From positions 36,167,963 through 36,231,962 of the forward strand of contig NC_060887.1 in NCBI RefSeq assembly GCF_014805685.1: a stretch of DNA of 64,000 nt, written 5' to 3'. Below, one piece after another: positions 23,966 through 34,854 of the stretch; the first letter of the stretch is position 1; every line of letters begins with the position of its first letter. A model generated the notes under the pieces. It did no database searches. It saw nothing but the letters and a program-made list of their open reading frames with translations, and had not been told where the DNA came from. A program made the translations under genes and the position numbers. This stretch comes from Silurus meridionalis (taxonomy: Eukaryota; Chordata; Actinopteri; Siluriformes; Siluridae).

Positions 23966-24385
23966 TAGAAGAGAAGAGAAGAGAAGAAGAGAAGAGAAGA
24001 GAAGAGAAGAGAAGAGAAGAGAAGAGAAATGGAAAGAGAAGTGCAAATGCAAAAAAACCCCAAAAAAAACAACACAAGCCAGGACAAGAGAAAATGTGAG
24101 AAAACAAAAAAGATGCAAGAAGAGAAAATGTGATATAAACAGATAGAAGAAAAGATTAAAAAGCATGAGAGAACAAAAAGAAAAATAGATGCTAGAAGAG
24201 AAAATGTAAGAAGAAATGATGCATAATGAGAAGATGCGAGAAGAGGAGAAAAAAAAGCAAGAAGAGAAAAAAGAAGCGAGTAGAGAAAAGAAGATGCGGG
24301 AAAATGCAAAAAAAAATGTGAAAATATAAGAAGATAAAGAAGAGAAGATGCAAGAAGTGACGTGAGGAGATGCGAGAAGAACTGG
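23966..24385. repeat. Second purine-rich tract (AGAAG repeats)
   Basis: A clean AGAAG/GAGAA run at 23966-24028 is followed by degenerate purine-rich sequence with GATGCGAGAAGA motifs to about 24380. It is compositionally related to the array at 22180-23105. Confidence 0.85.
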
Positions 24386-26025
24386 ATCACACCTGTTGTT
24401 TATTTGTCTATATCTGCACCTCCCATAAAGTTTAAATCATTATATATTAATAGTCACCAGCAGCGTGAGACAGAAAGCCGAAGATCTCAAAGTTTGTGTT
24501 GTTGCTCCTATTTTTTTCTTCAGAAAACATTTATTCCATAAAGCCAAACTGACCGACACGTTTGTGGGAATGTTGTTGGCGAGCTGCATTTTTCAGTGGG
24601 CTTGTAGAGGGACGGCACGTTGTTGTTGCTGCGGGCCAAAACTAGTAACAACGCTCTGGATTGTGTTCCTGAGACAAAGACGGAGTCTGGTTTCTCACAC
24701 AGCCGAGCTTGGGGGGGGGCAGAGCAGGACGCCCGGTCTGGAGTGCTGCTGCTATGCTTTTCAACAAGAAAAATAGCGCTTAAAAAAAAAAAAGAAAGGC
24801 GAGGAAGCAAATTTCCATAGTGCGAAAGGCAGAACGCACAGCTCAGCAACTCAACAAAGCAGACGCTTCCTGACTAAGACTCTGCAATTTAGTCTAAACA
24901 AATCAGCTCAATTTGTTTGAGGTCGGATACTCAGCTGTGTAAGACGTCGGGTCCCTTGTGTGGTAACAGGAGCTGTGTGAGGAGCAGGACTAATCAAACA
25001 CTGCAAACACACACACAATGCAAACTGTGTTTCACAGGCAGAAAGCATTCATTCGGAGACTTTCTTTGCTCTAGAAAACTCCGCCTCCTTCCCTTCGCTC
25101 CCATTTTTTTATTTTTTTTTAGGCCGGAAGAGTGGGAGCAGGGGACGAGGCCTCAGGTGCAGCTGCCGGCCAAGAGCTCCGAGCACGAGGCTTATCTCTA
25201 GCCACACACTTTCCTCCTGAGGAGCAGGAGTCAGGTTCACAAGTTCAGTGCAAAATTAACTATTTATGGGGGGCCCCGAGCCCATGCCTTTGGCAGTGAA
25301 ACTAAAGAGAAAAAATAATAATAAAGAGAAGCGAAGAAAAATCCAATTTGTGTGGCGCATGCGAGAATAATGAGGCATCGTTTACGTGATCGTTTAGAAA
25401 CTGTACGCATTTCATGCTTTTGTGATTTGCCCAATTATTCTACGTGATTATAGTTCAGGTCGAACCGGGACTTTTCATTTTACAGGTATGAAAATAGAAT
25501 GCTAGCGTGGCGGTACTATGCGTAGTGGCTAGTGTGTCCTATTACTGAGGTGGCGCACATTTCGCAGGCTGGTCGAGAGACCGTTAATCAAGACGGCGGA
25601 CAAGAAAACCCGTGGATGTCTACAGAAAAATTCAAGCGCAGTACGGCGATGAGACGCTCAGCCGCAGTAAGACTTTAAATGCGTACCTCAGTTCTCTTTG
25701 CAGAACAGACGGATTGCTCCTGCCTGTCCAAAACTGATATTCCACCAACATTTCTTGTATCTGTAGCCACAAAGTTGCATAATAGACAGCTCTCACATTA
25801 ATTCATGTGAATTAGAAGATTTAGGGATTAGGCAAGCTTGGGCAGGCATCTCTCCAAGTGAAAGAGTGTGAAGTATGTGTGCTTTGTCTGTGAGTGATCA
25901 TGTGTACAGCCCACCAGTGGTGTGAAATGGTCGGCGATGAAAAAGTGCTCATTCATAGCGCTCAGAATCAAAACCAAACTTGAGGTCACTGGTCCACACT
26001 GAAGATCGATCCTTCTCAAACATAG
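24386..26025. other. Intronic stretch, no gene; more GC-balanced
   Basis: 24460-25280 is complex and somewhat GC-richer, with A runs near 24785. 25300-26020 is ordinary. No open frame has both a domain and plausible splice sites. Confidence 0.4.
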
Positions 26026-26255
26026 GGGGTGTAACAGTACACATTCATACCGAACTGCTTCGATACAGGACTTTTGCCATGTGCACCGAATGCAATCTTT
26101 GTTTTGTTTTTAAAGAATGGAAGGAATTAATTTATTTATAATAAATAAATTGAATGGATACAAATAAATAAATAAATAATGTATGCATAAAAACAATTGT
26201 TAAAGTATGCTGAAATAAGATGTATTATATCTTTAGAAAATTAGATATTAACTGT

Positions 26256-26315
<60 letters not shown>

Positions 26316-26733
26316 GAATTACACAAATGGGGTCTAACAAATGTGAACTATTAATTTTTCCATGTATTTATTTTATTAAATGAATTTAATGACAATTTAA
26401 TAGATTACGTAGTTTAATCAATATAATAAATTGCATTACATTCATTAGATTTTTTTCTATTTTATTATATTAGATTTTTTCATTTAAACTGCGCAGTCAT
26501 TTTATTTTTTGTTTTCAAAAATGTAAACTGTTGATTTTCACAAATGTTAATAATAAAAAATAAAATTAAAATAAAATAAAAAAATTATTAATATTAATAA
26601 TAATAATAATAAAAAACATTAAATAAAAAAATGTCAAGAATTAAGTTTTGCTTGTCTTCCCGCTAACTAAACCAAAATTGACCCGAACTGTGGTAGGTAC
26701 CAAACCATGAATTTTGTGTACCGTTACACACCT
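26026..26733 (+). mobile_element. hAT-like MITE family K, copy 2, carrying an (AC)n tract
   Basis: Left end GGGGTGTAACAGTACAC and right end GTGTACCGTTACACACC are inverted. Internal CCGAATGCAATCTTTGTTTT, the (AC)n tract and GGGGTCTAACAAATGTGAAC match copy 1 at 10710-11555. Confidence 0.65.
26258..26313. repeat. (AC)n microsatellite inside family K copy 2
   Basis: About 28 AC units at the homologous position to 11179-11234. Confidence 0.95.
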
Positions 26734-27059
26734 ACACAAACATGCTTTTAACTTTTTCATGCAATTAGTCAGTGTTTGGTTTCTTAGTAATGATGTCCAC
26801 TTGACCAACTAACCCCACAGAAGCTCTATAGCACAACACTGTCCCTGATACGATTCCAAAAAGTTACGACGACCTTAGAGTTAAATTATTTTTACTATTA
26901 CACATTTATTTTCTGCTAACTGCTGGATCTAGGAAGAAAAAGAAAGCAAACAAATATATCGAAGGATTAAAAAATTGAGATGAGAAAGAGGACGAAGGTA
27001 AAAGGAAAAAGGGAAAGAAAAGAAAAAAAGAGAAAGTGAAAGGGAGTGAGCACACGACT

Positions 27060-27800
27060 AATCAGAATTTATTGACTGGACCCTCTGAGGAGCTGAGCTC
27101 TCTTTTGTCTGTCCAACTGCCTGCAGGTGCATGAGGGATCTGTGATAGATCAGTGGTCAGCTCTGACACCGAATGTCTTCACAAAGCTGTTCTTTTGTTG
27201 TCCTGAATCTTCATGAGCCGCAATCAATGCCGGCTAAAATTGGAATTGATTGTCTAATCAGAATGGGAAATCACGGCCAATAATGGACTTTAATATCCAT
27301 TTCCTTCGCTTCGACACGAGACGTTCAAGATGACGTATGAAAATATCCAGACAGACATGAAGCCCGAGAAAGCAGATGATTTTGGGATGTCTGGTTTATA
27401 AATGCAGTTTTCTGGAATTCAAGACCCACTGACCATTAGCTTAAATAATTGAACAAACAAAAAACCCACACATCACAGCTACAGGCAAACCCATCGAAGT
27501 GCAGTTAGAAGCTGCAATTAAAGCCCTGCAAAGAGAGCAACTAAGATTACAGACGAAAGCCTATTTTGGGGTTTGAAACACTTTGTGGCTAAGACAAGAA
27601 TTATGGCCAATGGTAGAAAGGGATGAGGGGTAAAAAGAGCCAATAATTTGCAGCAATGTATTTTGAGCCCATTTGCACCCTGCCATATTGACAGGTTCCA
27701 TTCTGCTTTGAGACTTATCAAGGGCAATTCAAGCACAAACATTAGAATTAGCCTGTAACCTCACAACTCATACCTTACAGATAAAAAGGTTTCTGCCAGA
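27060..27800. other. Possible conserved non-coding element cluster
   Basis: Non-repetitive, compositionally balanced sequence close to exon 1. 27200-27310 has several homeodomain-like cores (GGAATTGATTGTCTAATCAG, CCAATAATGG). 27510-27760 is also complex with no repeat hallmarks. Inference only. Confidence 0.3.
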
Positions 27801-28389
27801 ATGGCCTGGAAAGGTTTACGAGAACGGAGCATGTTCCCGTAATGAGTAATGCCAAAATATCGTTTTGTTTTGAGATAATAAACATCTCAGCATATTTCAG
27901 AACATTTTGTTAAATAATTTGTATTTCTTAAATAGATACAGAATAATTAAGATGTTTAAGAAGGTTTGAAAAGTTTGGCCAAATGTGATAGAATGTCAGG
28001 GGTGGCAAATCATATAATAACGTTTTTATCCGCTTATAAATTAGAAGGAACATAGTGAAAATTAGATATCTAGTGACGTTAATGTAATGGAAATGCTTTA
28101 ATCGAGTGCCGATGCGCAAAAAAGCTACTTACGTACAGTAACAAATTACATTTACTCCCTGACTGTCCACCACTGGACCTTGACAAAGAATCAGCCAGTC
28201 GTCCCCAGAAATGAGGCCAGTGATTTGTCCACCCATTACGCATTAATCTTAGGAAATTATTGCTATTAATTTAACCATTTACAATCAATTAGACCCTTTC
28301 AGTGGCATAGTTAAAGAACTATACAATCGCAGAATTAACTATAACGAAAGAGTCGACAACTATTAAGAGAAGAAAAGGTCAAGACTCAC
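27801..28389. other. 5' end of dipk2a intron 1, no other feature
   Basis: AT-rich sequence leading to the donor. No other exon seen. Confidence 0.5.
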
Positions 28390-29043
28390 CTGCAGAACCA
28401 AAGGCTCAGGGTTGAAAGCCAGAGTCATCAGAAGCTGCATCCGCTCTGTGTCTTTAAGATTTTTCAAAAGGAAGCTTCCAGAGTCTTTAGTCTCAGCATA
28501 TCTTCTGACTATCCGGTCCAGCAGTCTCTGTGAGGGGCAATGGACCAAGTCAGACCAGCCCTCCACTACATCAGGGGTCAAGAGGCGAACGTCTCCATTA
28601 AGCCGTGCAAACTCAGTCTTGTACATGGCCTGGATGAGATCACAACGAGGACGACCAGTAGCCCTCTTGCAGATTTTCTGGTCAATGTCCGCCAGCTCCT
28701 GGTTGGAGCCGAGGCGTTTGAGGACGATGCGGCGCGTGCCTTCACGTGGCTCACCATACTGGGCAAAGAAAACGTTCTTTACATTGAAGACATCTAGAAA
28801 ACGCAGACGACCCCATGACTCGAAGGATACTTGGCCGTTCATGAACTTGCGACACCAACTGGTGCCGAAGCAAGCTGGACACTTGTTAAGGTGGATAAAG
28901 CGCCGATCTGTTAGCTCGTTCTTTTGGAAGGAGGCAAGAAGTGTGTGTGTGTTCATCAAAAGCACGACAAACAGTCCCACAATGAAGAGCAGTTTTAGGC
29001 AGCGGTACACTCGGCCCAGTTTGAGGGGTAGAAAACGCAGCAT
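28390..29043 (-). CDS. dipk2a: dipk2a coding exon 1 (divergent protein kinase domain 2A)
   Basis: The 218 codons run from ATG at 29043 to CAG before donor GTGAGT at 28389. The protein is recognised as DIPK2A (C3orf58, also DIA1 or HASF), a secretory-pathway kinase-like protein of the FAM69/DIPK group. Residues about 15-37 form a hydrophobic signal anchor. A Cys-rich block CPACFGTSWC sits at 55-64, further Cys at 125, 134 and 169, and the block FAQYGEPREG at 93-102 with VLKRLG at 107-112, where a kinase-type lysine (K109) could lie. The stretch CPSQRLLDRIVRRYAETKDS (169-188) is typical of the family. The ATG has A at -3. It is conserved in length and frame, with no defects. Exon 2 lies 28.3 kb away at 1-99. 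Confidence 0.96.
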
Positions 29044-29269
29044 GGTCAGGCTTGCGACTGGGAAGGGGTGTAAGGTAGAGGGGTAGGGAGATGAGGAATG
29101 TCAAAAGGCGGGAATCACTGGTACTTTATCATTGTGTGCCGATTCTTCATGTAGAGTTGCCAGAGAGGAAATGGATGCTGATAAAGTCTCCCTTTAGGCA
29201 GCGCTGACAAGACGCTGGGAGACATCCTGTTGGATCCCGCTAGGACTGCACCATACAATGCCAACAATC
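29044..29269 (-). other. dipk2a: dipk2a 5' UTR, probable internal 5' boundary
   Basis: Upstream of the ATG the minus strand reads back to a strong acceptor-like sequence, TTTTTGTTTCTTTACAG, ending at 29270. If used, the UTR in this exon is 226 nt and an upstream non-coding exon must exist. No TATA box, GC box or CpG enrichment is seen immediately upstream, which fits a distal promoter. Confidence 0.5.
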
Positions 29270-29354
29270 CTGTAAAGAAACAAAAAGCAACAGAGTCAGA
29301 GATAAGACGAAGCAAATGATGCCAAGTTTTGTATTTGCAAGCCTGTCAGAACAA

Positions 29355-29480
29355 GCATGTTTCATTCATTCCTTCGTTTATCTTCAGTAGCTGCAACTTT
29401 GTCAGGGGGTGGATCCACAGCCTATACACAGAAGTGTGAATTTACTCAGGATTAGAGGCCAGTCATTCACAGCAATCCAT
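29355..29480 (+). mobile_element. Interspersed repeat family J fragment
   Basis: CATTCATTCCTTCGTTTATC, then CTTCAGTAGCTGCAACTTTG, GGGTGGATCCACAGCCTAT and CAGTCATTCACAGCAA resemble a widespread fish repeat. A related piece is at 31780-32075. The class is not established here. Confidence 0.4.
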
Positions 29481-29496
29481 TTATATTCATATACAG

Positions 29497-29765
29497 GTAG
29501 TTCCTGACTTACAATGGAGGAGCGTTCCAGTGACACCATCGTAACTTCAAAATATCACAAGTAGAGACATGGCCTACCCTACCTAGGAGTCTTAAAAGAT
29601 GGCTATCAGGATGGGGTAGTATACTGTAATGTGATTATTATTATTATCACATTACAGTACATAATTTAACAAAACAGAGCTTTTTACAAGACCCTAATGT
29701 ATAAACTTTACAGTATATATGTATGCGGCAGTGGGCGTGTAGACGAGCACGGGTTCGTAAGTGGA
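29497..29765 (+). mobile_element. DNA transposon-like repeat fragment
   Basis: ACAGGTAGTTCCTGACTTAC at the left, with CGGGTTCGTAAGTGGAGG at the right, resembles a vertebrate hAT-type repeat whose ends mention gtaagtc-like inverted blocks. Divergent; low confidence. Confidence 0.3.
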
Positions 29766-30184
29766 GGGTGGTGCCGGACGAAGTGAGCAAAAAGAAGCGA
29801 AAAGAAGCACACTTGTAGGAATGAGAATAGTTTCTGCACTCTGTTTCAGTTCATCAACCTCTTGGATATTAATAAATCTGGACGGTGACGATCCATCAGA
29901 AAGCCATTTTTGTTACAGCAGTAGAACCTGCCATACGCTCATCCTGCATCAAAGTGTAAAGCACTGAAGGCAGTACTTTTCCTTTAATCAGTTTACTGTA
30001 ATTGGAAATGAAAAGGTTCGGTTGTGTGTCACAAGGGAAGCCAAACCGAGCACAATTTAAAACGGATGTGTCTAATGCATGCATGGGGTCAATGACTTGC
30101 AGAGAGAAAGCGGAACTCAGCACTTGTATTTTAGGAATCACAAAAAAATACTGTTTGGGGAGCTCATGCAGGCCTACTATCTAA
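29766..30184. other. Stretch without recognisable feature
   Basis: Ordinary sequence with no exon, RNA gene or transposon end. Confidence 0.5.
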
Positions 30185-30655
30185 AGCCAGATGCACACTG
30201 TGCGATTCTGGCCACGATTTGCTTGACTGAGACAAATTTGAAAAATCCAAAAGATTCCTATAATCCTACACTAAAATCTGTAGTCTTTGATTGCTGACAG
30301 CTGATTAATGGCTGTTGCAATTTTTTTTTTCCTCAGATGAAATTCTGGCAGCGTCAGATTTCAGACTCTTTCCTGCAGTGTGACTTCTTCTACGACGACC
30401 ATCGAGCCAAGAACCAATAGGAACGTTCAACCAGATGACGCACGCAATTAGCCCGACAACTTCAAATCACCCCGGGAAAATAGCCAAACAAGTCAGGTGG
30501 ACAGTACAGTAAGAAGAGAAACTTATTTAGTTATGGAGGGAAAAGGAGTATTTGTATCATGTTTTTATTATCAAGGCATGTCATGAAAAAAATTAACGCT
30601 ACAGATTCTTCGGACGAGTCGTTTAATTGTGTGCATCAGTTTTTGACTGTCATAC

Positions 30656-30897
30656 AGGTTTCCTGGTGGTCTAGTGGTTAGGATGCGGCGCTCTCACCGC
30701 TGCGGCCCGGGTTCAATCCCTGGTCAGGGAACCAAACCCCAGCCATTAGGGTTGCACAAGCCAGTGCACTCTCAGTGCCAGTTCCAAGCCCGGATAAATG
30801 GGGAGGGTTGCGTTAGGAAGGGCATCCAGCATAAAAACATGTGCCAAATTAAACATGCGGATGATCCGCTGTGGCAACCCCGTAATGGAGAAGCCAA

Positions 30898-30927
<30 letters not shown>
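30656..30927 (+). mobile_element. tRNA-Glu-derived SINE with RTE-like 5' and 3' parts
   Basis: The order is a tRNA-Glu-like head (30660-30731), a middle block AGTGCACTCTCAGTGCCAG to AAGGGCATCCAGC (30760-30830) that matches the 5' part of the RTE LINE at 57832-57900, a 3' block GATGATCCGCTGTGGC to GGAGAAGCCAAAAG (30858-30901) that matches the LINE 3' end at 59186-59222, and a (GAAA)n tail. It is flanked by an 11-bp target site duplication GACTGTCATAC at 30645-30655 and 30928-30938. It has internal Pol III A and B boxes. Confidence 0.85.
30660..30731 (+). tRNA. tRNA-Glu(CTC)-like head of the SINE
   Basis: 72 nt that fold as a tRNA cloverleaf with anticodon CTC in the loop CGCTCTCACCG. The acceptor stem pairs TTCCTGG with TCAGGGA plus a terminal A, allowing G-U pairs. 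The A box TGGTCTAGTGGTTAGGA and B box GGTTCAATCCC are near the tRNA-Glu consensus. Because it is continuous with a retroposon body and flanked by a target site duplication, it is most likely a SINE head and not a tRNA gene, although a tRNA scan would probably report it. Confidence 0.5.
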
Positions 30928-30929
<2 letters not shown>

Positions 30930-30937
30930 CTGTCATA

Positions 30938-31373
30938 CGAGGTGGTATCAAAAGGTTTCGAGACTTATGGTGCTGAATGGTGCTATTGTGCGAAACCACG
31001 TTCGTGGTTCAATCATCGGACAGCAAGTTAAAACAAAACGCAAACTTGTGAAACTGGGTAAATCTGCCACAGAGATGTTTGACATGACATACGCTTGACA
31101 TACATTGATGCTGCAACGAGTCCTTCAAGGTGTTTTTGAGTGACAAGCGCGCGTCAAGAGCGGAAGAACATCACTGGAAGACCTTCAGCATGCTTAACCC
31201 TCAAAATTATCGAAACTATTCGGCAACTTGTGCATGCCGATCCTCGAAGAACAATCCACATGATCTCACTTCTGCACCCAAGGGGACTATTTTGAAGGTG
31301 ATGGTGTGTAAACAGAGATAAATAGAGTACTTTCTTGTTAACAGAGCTAGTCTCAAAACTTGAAACCACGTCA
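30938..31373 (+). mobile_element. Mariner-like element, internally deleted
   Basis: The termini CGAGGTGGTATCAAAAGG (30938) and TTTGAAACCACGTCA-like right end (reverse: TGACGTGGTTTCAAG) are inverted. TA dinucleotides lie at 30936-30937 and 31374-31375. Inside, AAACTGGGTAAATCTGCCAC, AGAGCGGAAGAACATCACTG and ATCCACATGATCTCACTTC are mariner transposase codons, broken by frameshifts and a large deletion (436 bp versus about 1.3 kb for a full element). Confidence 0.7.
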
Positions 31374-31486
31374 TACAGTGTGATTATGACAACTGAGATC
31401 CTACAGTGTGACATTGAGATCATGTTCATAGTCTGACAAGCAACAAATCACAAACGACTATTAAAAATCACACAATGTAGCCCCGG

Positions 31487-31779
31487 AAAAACAACTGCTG
31501 AAGCCAAACCCGTACAATAACCCGTTGCTATCTTCTTTCTAAAAGGGAAATGATTTCCAATAACTTTGTTCGGACAGGTCAGGCATATAAAAAGCACTGT
31601 CTTTCAGATAGCCTGTTAGTAGACCAGTGATCAATGAGCATGTAGATATTCTCTACATATTTTAATCTACCTCTGTGAAGTGCAGGGTGATGACATACAT
31701 GAGGAGCACCACTTCAAAGAGGATGTCAGTCAGCAAGTGCTCCAGTCAGCTACAATCGACTCAAGCTAAGGAAGAATTC
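31487..31779. other. Short stretch without recognisable feature
   Basis: Ordinary sequence; no coding signal. Confidence 0.45.
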
Positions 31780-32075
31780 CCAGGCCAGGCCCAGGACCCT
31801 GAACCCAAAAGCGCATGCAAACTCATGCATTTCTTCCATAAGGCTCTAAGGTCCTCAGTTTGATCCGGAGTTTTGTGTGACTCTGGATTTCCTGGTTTCC
31901 TTCCACTTCTGAAATCTTCCATAACTCTTTTACGCTGATACCGTAAACGGTAGTTTTCAAACAGGTCTGTATATATTTAACTATAAAGCTTGGACCATCC
32001 AATCCAGGGTGTGTTCCCACTGCCCAGTATTCCTGCTAACTCCAACCCCCCTGCCCTCCCTGGATACAGTGTTTA
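31780..32075 (+). mobile_element. Interspersed repeat family J fragment
   Basis: Contains CAAACTCATGCATTTC, TCAGTTTGATCCGGAG, GATTTCCTGGTTTCCTTCC and CCAATCCAGGGTGTGTTCCC, typical of a fish repeat that ends in a CCTGGATACAGTG-like text. Related to 29355-29480. Confidence 0.4.
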
Positions 32076-33242
32076 CAAAAGAGTGATTAAGTCATAGAAT
32101 TATGAAAGTTAGAGCAAGATAACTAGGCCCATTATGTTGTGATCCATTCATTTATTTTGCTCAACATGTTCTCTTACTAGGCAAAAGTGTGACTTTTTCA
32201 CAAAACGGTCTTTTATTTATTTTTTTTAATGGGCTTAGAAACAAACTCGGTGTCTCTACTCCCACTGAGAATGCGCAAATGCACATTACTATTTTCCCTC
32301 AGAATTATCCTTTAAACTGAATTTGATTATGCCAATATATGGAAAGACGGATGTGTTCTCCGAAGCAATTTCTGTTCTACCAAGCAAAGTAATTGGTAAA
32401 TTGCTACAGGCAGCTGGATAATTTGAAAAGGTTTCCCAACAAAGTCTCACTGGATGAGAACAATGGGCCGGTTTATCTGACAAAACAATAGAAGAGAGGA
32501 AAAAAAAATACCAGGCAACCGAGTCCTGTGGATCAACAGAAAATAAAAATAGTCAGGGCTTCGGTGTAGTCCAGTAAAAGCTGTTAGCACCAATCATAAT
32601 TACAGAGAGACATGCAGATATTGTGCATTAGTGGGAACGTGTGGCTCTGTAGATCTCAGCGTGACCCTGAAATGCATTACACACAAAGTTAACATTTAAC
32701 AAAAAAAAAATTTGGGGAGCTCCAGATTTGGAAACACTGCTGAAAAAAAATTAACAGCAAGCCTGTCTAATATTACATTAAGCTAAAGTCTCATCAATCA
32801 AACTCCAGAAAAGCTGGTTTCTATTTCTGTAAAGTTTGAATGAGTAGTTTGTGTAGTTTTACTGCTACGAACAAAAGTTTTTGATAAGCGTGGCGTTCCA
32901 AAATTCCCAACCCACCTTCTGGTGAATGCTCATTGGCCCAGACAGGGCAAATTTATTGATAGTGCCAATATAATTCTTTATTCGGAAAAGCAAACCTGGC
33001 CTTACTCCGACTTGCAAAGCAACGAGCATTAACCATCTGGTAAGTGCTAATGTGCGGAGAAGAGAAGAAGGGGAGAGCGAGAAATGTGCGAGTGGAAATC
33101 TACTCATCACCAGTGGCACGTAATGCAACTCGCATGTAACTATGTTTAATTTATTTTGATTTATATAACTAAAATATACTTACAGTTCATGTTAGTCAGC
33201 CAGTTCAAGTGCTGGAGGTGTAGTCAAAGATCTTACCAAAAA
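32076..33242. other. Stretch without recognisable feature
   Basis: Ordinary AT-rich sequence, no repeats of note or exon signals. Confidence 0.5.
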
Positions 33243-33470
33243 TTTTACTAAAGTATTGGGACACCTGACTTTCTCAGCCATATGTGGTTCTTTCCCAAAA
33301 CTGAAAGCACACAATTGTATAAGGTGTCTTTGGATGCAGTAGCATGAAATTTTTCCGTCACTTGAACTAGGAGACCCAAACCTGTTCTAGCATGACAATG
33401 CCCCTGTGCACAAAGCCAACTCCATGAAAATATGCATTGCATGAGTTGGAGTGGAAGATCTCCTGAAAAA
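33243..33470 (+). mobile_element. MITE family A copy 3
   Basis: AAAGTATTGGGACACCTGAC (terminal region) is followed by CCATATGTGGTTCTTTCCC, ATTGTATAAGGTGTCTTTGG, AGACCCAAACCTGTTCTAGC and AGTGGAAGATCTCCTG, all shared with copies at 207, 5942 and 55971. The 3' half is missing. Confidence 0.7.
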
Positions 33471-34854
33471 GTGTATCGTTTACCAGTGTTAAATACCACA
33501 AACATGTCCACGCAACTGCACTCTTTCGCGATCACAATCTCTCCCACACACACACAGAGCAAACTCTGCTGCGTTCAGCATCTTTTCCCAAAGGACAAAG
33601 CCACATTTTTAGGCCACAATCATTACTGCTGTACTGAAAGACACATCATATTGAAACACCGTTATATAGTATCAAATCGCATTTTGTGTATAATATAAAT
33701 TGTCATGTGCTTGCTCTTTTCGTTCGATTTGTGCTCCTGTTTAAGCAAAAAGCTTATGTGGGCGTAACTATCTGCTATGTAGTGACATGTTTTAATTAAA
33801 CTCTTAGCATTGGGACATGAGACATATTGCCATCACCTCCCACAGAATAAATGTAGGAGGACTGCTGCATACAGGCGTATAAATTGCTTTATGGATGTAT
33901 TTAGAATAAAAAAACTTTTTTTTCCAACAAAAATAAAATTAAATCAAATAAAATGCTACACCATCGTGCGCCTTATTACATAATGCGAAAAGATTATAAA
34001 ATTATAATAAATACTTCAGGGTCAATCGAATTGGCCAATCACTGACTTGCTGCAGTTAGCATGAGCATGCTGTTATCTCATTACCAGCAGAGGATAGCCA
34101 CTACAGGGCTATAGAGGGAAATATTCAGTAGCTAATATAAAGTTATGGGCACATGCTGTAAAAATATCACATGAACATATAATTTCTTAGTTGAAAACAA
34201 ATCTGATGGAAACAAAAGTTTTATCAGAACAGAACAGCCTTGAATTCAGACACCAAGTGAAAAAGAACAAAACTTTTAGAACAGAGTTTTATCAGAATAG
34301 AACTGATTTCAAACACAGAAAACTAATCAGAACAGATTAATCTGAATCTAAAATGAATTACAAAATAGAATACAACAGAAAGAGAGTAAAATAAGAGAGA
34401 GTTTTACTTGTTAAGAATAGTTTAGAAGACTGATTTCACAATAAGGAACTATGAGAATCGAATAGAATAAAGTAAAAGAGCAGAGGAAAATTTTAATAGA
34501 ACAGAATGATTTATCAAAATAGAAATGAACAGATCCTACCCACAATACAAAGACTACTACACACTTATTATGCGTCTACAGAATTCTATAATTCCTATAC
34601 TTTCTATAATCCCAAACAAAGACAAAAAGTCGTGAGAGTGAAGAGATTGCATAGAGTAACTCAAACAGCTACAAAAAGCTAGACTTTTTTTTTTTCTATC
34701 AACTTACTATAAAAGAGATATTAACAATGTCTGGCCAAAATCTGGGCGCAAATAAAAAGCACATTTATGCGAACAAGTAAACAAACAAACCAAGAACATT
34801 TTAATGAGAACAAGAAACCTAGGAGCTCAAAACCAGTGATTCTGTCCCTTCTTT
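33471..34854. other. Stretch without gene; A-rich degenerate repeats at 34195-34520
   Basis: 34195-34520 has loosely repeated TTTATCAGAACAGAAC-like units. The rest is ordinary. No coding signal. Confidence 0.45.

Larger units (their letters stand above)
30185..31486 (+). mobile_element. DNA transposon family F, interrupted by a mariner and a SINE
   Basis: Left end AGCCAGATGCACACTGTGCG and right end CACACAATGTAGCCCCGG are approximate inverted repeats. The right terminus, reversed, reads CCGGGGCTACATTGTGTG. The element has no intact gene. It is split at about 30656 and 31374 by the inserts described below. Its superfamily (hAT or Harbinger) is not resolved. Confidence 0.45.

Noticed and set aside
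28412..29086. 224-residue plus-strand frame overlapping dipk2a exon 1
   Set aside because: Antisense shadow of the coding exon; no similarity and no splice context.
30660..30731. Independent functional tRNA-Glu gene
   Set aside because: Good cloverleaf, but it is continuous with a SINE body and flanked by target-site duplications. Treated as a SINE head.
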